6,224 nt of DNA from Candidatus Omnitrophota bacterium (GTDB lineage: Bacteria; Omnitrophota; Omnitrophia; Omnitrophales; Aquincolibacteriaceae): the NCBI GenBank assembly GCA_023246985.1, contig JAHFHJ010000012.1, positions 1 through 6,224 of the forward strand, given 5' to 3'. Below the pieces are notes generated by a model. It had not been told where the DNA came from and made no database searches. It saw nothing but the letters and a program-made list of their open reading frames with translations. Each line of letters starts with the position of its first letter. Position 1 is the stretch's first letter. Below, in pieces: positions 1 through 4,577 of the stretch. The translations under genes and the position numbers were made by a program.

Positions 1-1
1 T

Positions 2-295
2 TCCAAAGACGGCCTTGATCTCTTGAATGAGGTCCTGACCGGCTATTTCGGTCCTCCGCTTAAATCCAAAGGGCACGCACCTTCCCGGGACGCGAACCGG
101 CGGGCCAAGCCGTACGGCGGCATCCGCAGAGATCAGACAATGTATTCCCGTTCGGACACGGTCCATTCCGAATACGCCTTTCTTTGGCCTTGGGGGAATG
201 GGACCCGTATTACGGTCAAGATCCTCCAGGTCCAAAGCATCGCTTCGACGGGAAAATTGAAAGATTTCTTTCGTAAGATTTTTGACCGTAAGTAA
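2..295 (+). CDS. Hypothetical protein, C-terminal fragment (5' end outside window)
   Basis: An open frame runs in from the window edge and stops at TAA 293-295, giving 97 visible residues. The third codon positions are mostly G or C, as in the suf genes downstream, and the direction is the same, so it is probably the tail of a real gene and not chance. The visible part has a Gly/Pro- and Arg/Lys-rich stretch (about residues 17-45), then a segment rich in aromatic and beta-branched residues containing FLWPWGNGTRITVKIL that looks like beta-strands, and a basic end FFRKIFDRK. I see no membrane segment, no cysteine and no motif I recognise, so I assign no function. A TTG at 23 could act as a start but has no convincing ribosome binding site, and the frame is open upstream of it, so I treat the gene as truncated. 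Its stop lies 2 nt before a long palindrome and about 60 nt before the suf promoter, which suggests it is a separate transcription unit. Confidence 0.55.
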   Translation, partial: SKDGLDLLNEVLTGYFGPPLKSKGHAPSRDANRRAKPYGGIRRDQTMYSRSDTVHSEYAFLWPWGNGTRITVKILQVQSIASTGKLKDFFRKIFDRK

Positions 296-297
296 AA

Positions 298-342
298 AAA
301 GGGGACAAGTTTAATTCCATGGGAAGTAGACTTGTCCCCTTT
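298..342. repeat. Long palindrome after the upstream gene; possible terminator or REP-like element
   Basis: The arms 298-310 and 330-342 are perfect 13-bp inverted repeats (AAAGGGGACAAGT and its complement). The inside also pairs: 311-313 with 327-329 (one G-U), a mismatch at 314/326, then TTCC 315-318 with GGAA 322-325 around an ATG triloop. About 20 bp can therefore form over 45 nt. On the + strand only three T residues follow the GC-rich part, so it is a weak candidate for an intrinsic terminator of the upstream gene. On the - strand the A-run at 294-300 would supply a good U-tract, but no - strand gene is seen to the right. The GGGGACAAGT type of arm resembles dispersed palindromes handled by REP-associated transposases in other genomes; that resemblance is from memory and unverified. 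Confidence 0.7.
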
Positions 343-354
343 AAGCGATATCCG

Positions 355-377
355 AACTGGACAAAAACAGTCTGGTT
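355..377. promoter_or_regulatory. Candidate Rrf2/IscR-type operator (dyad)
   Basis: The sequence reads AAC-TG-GAC, seven bases AAAAACA, then GTC-TG-GTT. AAC/GTT and GAC/GTC are perfectly symmetric about position 366, and the two unmatched positions in each arm are G-T oppositions. IscR type-1 sites have the core GAC-N7-GTC with an A/T-rich centre, and this dyad has the same spacing and an A-rich centre. The outer bases differ from the E. coli consensus. It overlaps the candidate -35 box and lies 39 nt upstream of the regulator start codon, the expected place for autorepression. Binding is inferred. Confidence 0.6.
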
Positions 378-386
378 TGATAGTAT
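358..386 (+). promoter_or_regulatory. Candidate sigma70-type promoter of the suf operon
   Basis: The -35 box TGGACA (358-363) matches TTGACA at five of six bases. After a 17-nt spacer comes the -10 box TAGTAT (381-386), four of six bases, preceded by TGA (378-380), which fits an extended -10 TGn element. The predicted transcript starts near 392-394, leaving a leader of only about 22 nt before the regulator ATG. It is the only good promoter-like sequence I see in the gap before the regulator, and its -35 is buried in the dyad described as the operator. Confidence 0.55.
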
Positions 387-401
387 TCTCCAGGATCATT
401 G

Positions 402-407
402 AAAGGA
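402..407 (+). promoter_or_regulatory. Ribosome binding site that decides the regulator start
   Basis: AAAGGA lies 8 nt before ATG 416. It fixes the start at 416 and argues against an upstream in-frame TTG at 332, which sits inside the palindrome and upstream of the promoter. Confidence 0.75.
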
Positions 408-415
408 TTCAAGCG

Positions 416-880
416 ATGAGATTTACGACAAAAACGGAATATGGGGTCATTTGTCTGGCGCATATGGCGGCGAAAGCGCGGCCGGAATCGGTCACCGTAA
501 AGGAAATTGCCGAGCATGAGGGCTTCTCGACGACTTTTACCGAGAAGATCCTGCAGGGGCTTCGTCGCGCCGGTATTGTGACATCCCAGCAGGGGAACCG
601 GGGCGGCTGGATGCTTACGAGGCCCCCCGCAGAGATCAATTTAAGAGAGATCGTCGAGGCGCTTGAAGGCAGCACCTTTGAAGTTTTCTGCGCGCCCAAA
701 CGCCGCAAATATATCGTATGCACCCATTTTTCTTTATGCAAACTGAAACCCATCTGGTACAAAACCCGGAAAACACTCGATGAACTTTATCAAACCATTA
801 CGCTTGAAACGATCGCCGAAAATGTGATGAGTGCTTCGGCCAAGTCTGACTTTGCCGTGAGTACGCGGGGAAGATCATGA
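416..880 (+). CDS. Rrf2/IscR-family Fe-S-sensing transcriptional regulator
   Basis: The protein has 154 residues, typical for the family. The N-terminal winged helix-turn-helix begins MRFTTKTEYGVICLAHMA, close to the usual Rrf2 opening, with the recognition region around EHEGFSTTFTEKILQGLRRAGIV (35-55) and the wing at GNRGGWMLTRP (60-70). The dimerisation and sensor half contains three cysteines, C92, C102 and C108, then KPIWYKTRKTLDELYQTITL, a standard Rrf2 motif. The cysteine pattern is C-X9-C-X5-C, whereas IscR and NsrR have C-X5-C-X5-C. A basic stretch PKRRK fills the longer gap. Family members bind a [2Fe-2S] or [4Fe-4S] cluster there and repress Fe-S assembly genes when the cluster is loaded. 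Position at the head of the suf genes, with sufB overlapping its stop by 4 nt (ATGA), makes it the likely operon regulator. Whether to call it IscR- or SufR-like cannot be settled here. The tail after about residue 138 is weakly conserved and Ser-rich. Confidence 0.92.
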   Translation: MRFTTKTEYGVICLAHMAAKARPESVTVKEIAEHEGFSTTFTEKILQGLRRAGIVTSQQGNRGGWMLTRPPAEINLREIVEALEGSTFEVFCAPKRRKYIVCTHFSLCKLKPIWYKTRKTLDELYQTITLETIAENVMSASAKSDFAVSTRGRS

Positions 881-2316
881 CGGATTCCGCGGAATCTTTT
901 CTCAAAAAGGAGTATGCCTACGGATTCGTGACGCCGGTGGAGTCGGACGCAGCTCCGCGGGGCCTCTGTGAGAATACAATCCGTTTTATTTCCAAAAAGA
1001 AAAGAGAACCCGCGTTCATGCTTGAGTGGCGCCTCAGCGCCTATCGCGAGTGGCTCAAAATGAAAGAACCCGATTGGTCGAGCGTTCGCTACCCGAAGAT
1101 CGACTACCAGGACATTATTTATTATTCCGCGCCCAAGCAGAAAAAGGACGGCCCCCAAAGTCTCGCGGATGTGGATCAGGAGATCCTCAAAACCTACGAG
1201 AAGCTCGGAATCCCGCTTGAGGAACAAAAGCGGCTTGCCGGCGTCGCGGTGGACGCAGTTTTCGATAGCGTCTCCGTGGCGACCACTTACAAGGAAAAGC
1301 TCAAGGAATACGGGATCATTTTCTGCCCTTTCTCCGAAGCCGTCAGGGAGCATCCGGATCTGGTGAAAAAGTACCTGGGGTCGGTGGTGCCGGTGAAGGA
1401 TAACTTTTTCGCGGCGCTTAATTCCGCGGTCTTCAGCGACGGTTCTTTTTGTTATATCCCCAAAGGCGTGCGCTGTCCGATGGAGCTTTCTACTTATTTC
1501 CGGATCAACGCGATGGATACGGGACAGTTCGAACGCACTCTGATCGTGGCGGAGGAAGGTAGTTTTGTGAGCTATCTGGAGGGTTGCACGGCGCCGATCC
1601 GCGATAAAAACCAGCTTCACGCCGCGGTGGTCGAATTGGTGGCTCATGAAAAGGCCTCGATCAAATATTCCACGGTGCAGAATTGGTATGCCGGGGATAA
1701 AAACGGCAAGGGCGGCATTTATAATTTTGTCACGAAGCGCGGCCTTTGCCAGGGGGCGCATTCCAAGATCTCGTGGACGCAGGTGGAGACGGGTTCGGCG
1801 ATCACCTGGAAATATCCCAGCTGCATTCTGCGGGGCGATCACTCAATCGGAGAATTTTATTCCGTGGCGGTGGCGAATCATCATCAGCAGGCCGATACCG
1901 GGACCAAGATGATCCATCTCGGAAAGAAAACGAAAAGCACGATCCTCTCGAAAGGCATCTCCGCGCGCTTCGGGAAAAATACCTATCGCGGTCTTGTGAA
2001 AATGGCGCCGGGCGCCGAAGGCTCGCGCAACTACACTCAGTGCGACTCGCTTCTCATGGGCAATCGGTCGAGCGCGAACACTTTTCCGACGATAGAAGTC
2101 AATAACCGGACTTCCCGGGCGGAGCATGAAGCCACCACTTCCCGGATCAACGAGGACCAGCTTTTTTACTGCAAGCAGAGAGGCATGTCCGCGGACAACG
2201 CTATCTCCATGATCGTTCACGGCTTTTGCAAGGAAGTGTTCAAAAATCTGCCGATGGAATTTGCCGTCGAGGCCCAGCGGCTTCTCGGCATGAGCTTGGA
2301 AGGAAGCGTAGGCTAA
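877..2316 (+). CDS. sufB: Fe-S cluster assembly scaffold protein SufB
   Basis: SufB is the main scaffold subunit of the cytosolic SufBC2D complex and receives persulfide sulfur to build the nascent cluster. The 479 residues match E. coli SufB (495) almost throughout with a shorter N-terminus. Recognisable blocks are the N-terminal FMLEWRLSAYREWLKMKEPDW (about 47-67), the YSAPKQK stretch, CYIPKGVRCPMELSTYFRIN, the LEGCTAP motif with C237, the long beta-helix core, and the C-terminal EHEATTSRINEDQLFYC and GFCKEVF helices. In NYTQCDSLL, C389 corresponds to E. coli C405, the essential cysteine. E416, H417 and E418 correspond to E432, H433 and E434 with a constant offset of 16, so the cluster-forming site is intact. 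The start ATG overlaps the regulator stop (ATGA), with GGGGAA at 867-872 as a weak ribosome binding site, suggesting translational coupling. A 76-nt spacer with a hairpin separates it from sufC. Confidence 0.98.
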   Translation: MTDSAESFLKKEYAYGFVTPVESDAAPRGLCENTIRFISKKKREPAFMLEWRLSAYREWLKMKEPDWSSVRYPKIDYQDIIYYSAPKQKKDGPQSLADVDQEILKTYEKLGIPLEEQKRLAGVAVDAVFDSVSVATTYKEKLKEYGIIFCPFSEAVREHPDLVKKYLGSVVPVKDNFFAALNSAVFSDGSFCYIPKGVRCPMELSTYFRINAMDTGQFERTLIVAEEGSFVSYLEGCTAPIRDKNQLHAAVVELVAHEKASIKYSTVQNWYAGDKNGKGGIYNFVTKRGLCQGAHSKISWTQVETGSAITWKYPSCILRGDHSIGEFYSVAVANHHQQADTGTKMIHLGKKTKSTILSKGISARFGKNTYRGLVKMAPGAEGSRNYTQCDSLLMGNRSSANTFPTIEVNNRTSRAEHEATTSRINEDQLFYCKQRGMSADNAISMIVHGFCKEVFKNLPMEFAVEAQRLLGMSLEGSVG

Positions 2317-2328
2317 AAATAGCCCTGA

Positions 2329-2371
2329 GCCATGAGGGCTGAGCCTTGAGTATCGGCTCAGGCCTCATGGC
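2329..2371. repeat. Intra-operon hairpin between sufB and sufC
   Basis: The arms 2329-2345 (GCCATGAGGGCTGAGCC) and 2355-2371 form a 17-bp stem with one mismatch (G-G, 2338/2362) around the 9-nt loop TTGAGTATC; an A-T pair extends the base. CTGAGCC also occurs as a direct repeat (2325-2331 and 2339-2345), and related CATGAGG/CTGAG words recur within the element. No T-run follows (CTTTGAGTTC), so this is not a standard intrinsic terminator. A stabilising or processing hairpin in the mRNA, or a dispersed palindromic repeat that landed in the spacer, fits better. It ends 9 nt before the sufC ribosome binding site, AAAGGAG at 2381-2387. Confidence 0.75.
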
Positions 2372-2392
2372 TTTGAGTTCAAAGGAGAAGTT

Positions 2393-3133
2393 ATGCTAGA
2401 AATAAAAAACTTACATGTCAGCATCGAGGACGTTGAGATCCTGAAAGGTATTAATTTGACGGTCAAGGCCGGGGAAGTGCACGCCATCATGGGGCCGAAC
2501 GGTTCCGGGAAGAGCACGCTCGCGCGCGTGCTGGCGGGTCATCCGGCGTATATCGTGACGCAAGGAGGCGTGACTTATGAGGGCCGGGATCTTTTGCAAA
2601 TGGCCGTTGAGGATCGCGCGCGGCAGGGGGTTTTTCTCGCGTTCCAGTATCCGGTCGACATTCCGGGCGTCAATAACGCGTACTTTCTGAAAGCGGCGGT
2701 CAATGAAATCCGGAAAGCCGGGGGGCTGGAAGAACTCGATGCGATGGAATTTCTCGAATTCCTCAGGGAAAAAATGAAGCTCGTGGAAATGGACGAAAGT
2801 TTTCTCGCCCGCCCCGTGAATGAGGGATTTTCCGGCGGCGAGAAAAAACGCAATGAGATCCTTCAGCTAGCCGTGCTCAATCCGAAACTTGCGATCCTGG
2901 ATGAGACGGATTCCGGGCTGGATATCGACGCTTTGAAGATCGTCTCCGGGGGCGTGAACCGGCTGCACAATCCCAGCCGCTCGTTTGTCCTGGTGACGCA
3001 TTATCAGCGAATGCTCAATTACATTACGCCGGATCACGTGCATGTGCTCATCGGCGGCAAGATAGTTCTTTCCGGAGGCAAGGATCTCGCGCTCAAGCTC
3101 GAAGAAAAAGGATATGAGTGGGTGCGGGCGTAA
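2393..3133 (+). CDS. sufC: Fe-S cluster assembly ATPase SufC
   Basis: SufC is the soluble ABC-type ATPase of the SufBC2D complex; ATP binding drives dimerisation and opens the SufB-SufD interface for cluster assembly. The 246 residues match the usual size (E. coli 248). Visible motifs are Walker A GPNGSGKST (34-42, K40), the Q-loop in FLAFQYP (Q85), the signature FSGGEKKR (146-153), Walker B LAILDE (166-171, catalytic E171), the D-loop SGLD (174-177) and the H-loop H203 in VTHYQRML. The ETDSGLDIDALK form of the D-loop is characteristic of SufC and not of transporter ATPases. There are no membrane segments and no permease partner nearby. Translation starts at ATG 2393 behind a strong ribosome binding site (AAAGGAG, 5 nt spacer), the best in the operon, which may help supply the two SufC copies needed per complex. 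A 71-nt spacer separates it from the preferred sufD start. Confidence 0.98.
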   Translation: MLEIKNLHVSIEDVEILKGINLTVKAGEVHAIMGPNGSGKSTLARVLAGHPAYIVTQGGVTYEGRDLLQMAVEDRARQGVFLAFQYPVDIPGVNNAYFLKAAVNEIRKAGGLEELDAMEFLEFLREKMKLVEMDESFLARPVNEGFSGGEKKRNEILQLAVLNPKLAILDETDSGLDIDALKIVSGGVNRLHNPSRSFVLVTHYQRMLNYITPDHVHVLIGGKIVLSGGKDLALKLEEKGYEWVRA

Positions 3134-3143
3134 AGACAGAATA

Positions 3144-3164
3144 TCGTATGTCGCATGTCGTACT
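3144..3164. repeat. Three degenerate heptamer repeats in the sufC-sufD spacer
   Basis: TCGTATG, TCGCATG and TCGTACT follow one another directly (3144-3150, 3151-3157, 3158-3164) and share TCGYAYK. A 6-bp inverted repeat (ATGTCG 3155-3160, CGACAT 3179-3184) could make a weak hairpin in the same spacer. The stretch 3134-3204 otherwise holds no gene I can support, although the sufD frame stays open through it. It could be the remnant of a low-complexity or dispersed repeat; no function is evident. Confidence 0.4.
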
Positions 3165-3204
3165 GCGTAGCGGCTTTTCGACATTACAATACACGGATCA
3201 AGAC

Positions 3205-4509
3205 ATGAAAACGCATCAATATTTAGAAGCGTTCGAAAAATTAAAAAGCGGCCGGCAAAGCGAACCTGCCTGGCTCCGGGGTCTGCGCGAAGAGGCCATG
3301 GTCTCGTTCGTTCGAAAGGGTTTTCCAACGATGAAAGACGAGGCGTGGCGGTACACGGATCTGACGCCGTTGGTCGAGACGCCGCTCGCGCTTGCGGAGG
3401 AGAAGCCGGAGCTTTCTTCAGATACCGCCGAAGCGTTGAAAGAAAAGCACGGGCGGAATCTTTTGTTTGTGGTGAACGGAAAATTTCTGCGGGAGCATTC
3501 TTCGATTCCGGAGGGGATCGAGGTTGTGGATCTTGCGGAGGCGATCGCTTCAGCGCCGGATCTTGTGGAGCCTCATCTGGGCCGGTATGCCGTTTCCGGG
3601 CATGATGCTTTCTCGGCCATGAACGCGGGTCTTTTCAGACACGGACTTTTAATCCGCGTTGCTGAAAACGCGATCCTGAAAGAGCCGCTTCACATCATGA
3701 ACCTTGCCCAGGCTGCGCGGAAGGGGAGCGTGTTCCAAGTGCGGAATCTTATCGAGTTGGGAAAAAAGAGCAAAGCTTCGATCATGGAGACCTATCTGTC
3801 GGGGAGCGGGAATCGCTATTTCACGAATGTCGTGACCGAGATCGTGCTTGAAGAGGGCGCGACGCTTGAACATTGCAAAGTCCAGCGGGAGCATTCGGAG
3901 GCGTTTCATATCGCGGCTACGCAGGTGATCCAGCGCCGCGCGAGTTCTTTTGTCTCATTCGCGCTTTCGACCGGAGCCCGGTTAATGCGCCATGATTGCC
4001 GTGTCGCGCTGGCCGAAGAAGGCGCGTCCTGTGTGATGAACGGACTTTATTTGGGAGATAAGGATCAGTTGTTGGATCATCAGACTTTTGTGGACCATCA
4101 AAAACCGGACGGGAAGAGCGACCAATTTTTTAAAGGGCTTCTGTCCGGAAATTCCCGGGGTGTTTTCAGAGGCCATATTAGAGTGTGCCGGGATGCCCAG
4201 CGAACAGACGCGCATCAAACCAACAAAAATCTGCTTCTTTCGGAGAAGGCCAAGGTCGATACTCAGCCGCAGTTGGAGATCCTTGCCGATGACGTCCAAT
4301 GCAGTCACGGCGCCGCGGTCGGCCAGCTTCAAGAGGACGCTTTTTTTTATCTTCGTTCGCGCGGTATCGGAGAAAAAGAAGCGGCCCGTCTTTTGGCTCA
4401 GGGATTTGCGCGGGAAGTGATCGATCGTTCGGGATTGGAATATTTGAAAGAGACTTTGTTGGAACGGATGAACGAGAAATTGGCCGCGCAGCTGCGGGGT
4501 CGTTCATAA
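3205..4509 (+). CDS. sufD: Fe-S cluster assembly scaffold protein SufD
   Basis: SufD is the SufB paralogue that pairs with SufB in the SufBC2D scaffold and is needed for iron acquisition and full cluster assembly. From ATG 3205 it has 434 residues (E. coli 423). The N-terminal helical part carries GFPTMKDEAWRYTDLTPL (about 38-55), the usual SufD form. A beta-helix core follows, then GVFRGHIRV..AQRTDAHQTNKNLLLS (about 319-345), PQLEI and DDVQCSHGAAVGQL. In that last block C366 and H368 correspond to E. coli C358 and H360; H360 is the residue important for the SufB-SufD interface cluster site. The C-terminal FYLRSRGIGEKEAARLLAQGFAREV is also typical. ATG 3205 gives the family-like N-terminus MKTHQYLEAFEKL. 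In-frame starts at 3118 (inside sufC) and 3148 would add 29 or 19 residues unlike SufD, encoded partly by heptamer repeats. The ribosome binding site at 3205 is weak (GGA at 3195-3197), so the exact start is less certain than the gene. Confidence 0.96.
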   Translation: MKTHQYLEAFEKLKSGRQSEPAWLRGLREEAMVSFVRKGFPTMKDEAWRYTDLTPLVETPLALAEEKPELSSDTAEALKEKHGRNLLFVVNGKFLREHSSIPEGIEVVDLAEAIASAPDLVEPHLGRYAVSGHDAFSAMNAGLFRHGLLIRVAENAILKEPLHIMNLAQAARKGSVFQVRNLIELGKKSKASIMETYLSGSGNRYFTNVVTEIVLEEGATLEHCKVQREHSEAFHIAATQVIQRRASSFVSFALSTGARLMRHDCRVALAEEGASCVMNGLYLGDKDQLLDHQTFVDHQKPDGKSDQFFKGLLSGNSRGVFRGHIRVCRDAQRTDAHQTNKNLLLSEKAKVDTQPQLEILADDVQCSHGAAVGQLQEDAFFYLRSRGIGEKEAARLLAQGFAREVIDRSGLEYLKETLLERMNEKLAAQLRGRS

Positions 4510-4520
4510 AAAAGTTCTTC

Positions 4521-4559
4521 GTCATTGCGAATCCCGCCAACGGCGGGGCTCGCAATGAC
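4521..4559. repeat. Intra-operon palindrome between sufD and sufS
   Basis: The arms 4521-4538 (GTCATTGCGAATCCCGCC) and 4542-4559 pair over 18 positions with one A-C mismatch and one G-U, around the triloop AAC. No T-run follows; the downstream sequence is CGAGGGGAAGG, the sufS ribosome binding region, which begins right after the stem. A GTCATTGCGAG...CTCGCAATGAC palindrome is, as I remember it, a widespread dispersed repeat in several bacterial genomes, so a mobile or REP-like origin is likely. As RNA it would form a very stable hairpin between the sufD stop and the sufS start. Confidence 0.78.
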
Positions 4560-4560
4560 C

Positions 4561-4570
4561 GAGGGGAAGG
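4561..4570 (+). promoter_or_regulatory. Ribosome binding site that decides the sufS start
   Basis: The purine run GAGGGGAAGG ends 7 nt before ATG 4578 and 10 nt before the adjacent in-frame ATG 4581. I prefer 4578 on spacing; using 4581 would only remove one methionine. An out-of-frame ATG at 4574 would read just five codons (MNDEY). Confidence 0.6.
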
Positions 4571-4577
4571 CGAATGA

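Noticed and set aside
332..415. Upstream TTG start at 332 for the Rrf2 regulator
   Set aside because: It lies inside the palindrome and upstream of the predicted promoter, has no ribosome binding site, and adds 28 residues before the typical Rrf2 opening MRFTTKTEYG at 416.
790..1842. Long antisense open frame of 350 codons opposite sufB
   Set aside because: It mirrors a strongly conserved gene whose codon use leaves the opposite strand open. The translation is rich in Arg, His and Phe without any domain, and there is no sign of a promoter or ribosome binding site.
2329..2380. Intrinsic terminator between sufB and sufC
   Set aside because: The hairpin is followed by CTTTGAGTTC and not a run of T, and sufC is needed together with sufB.
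2393..3133. SufC as a membrane transporter ATPase
   Set aside because: It carries the SufC-type ETDSGLDIDALK block and lies between sufB and sufD, with no permease gene.
3118..3204. GTG 3118 or ATG 3148 as the sufD start
   Set aside because: The extra residues do not resemble SufD N-termini and are partly encoded by heptamer repeats, and neither start has a convincing ribosome binding site. ATG 3205 gives the normal length.
4521..4570. Intrinsic terminator between sufD and sufS
   Set aside because: A purine-rich ribosome binding region follows the stem in place of a T-run, and sufS continues the same pathway.
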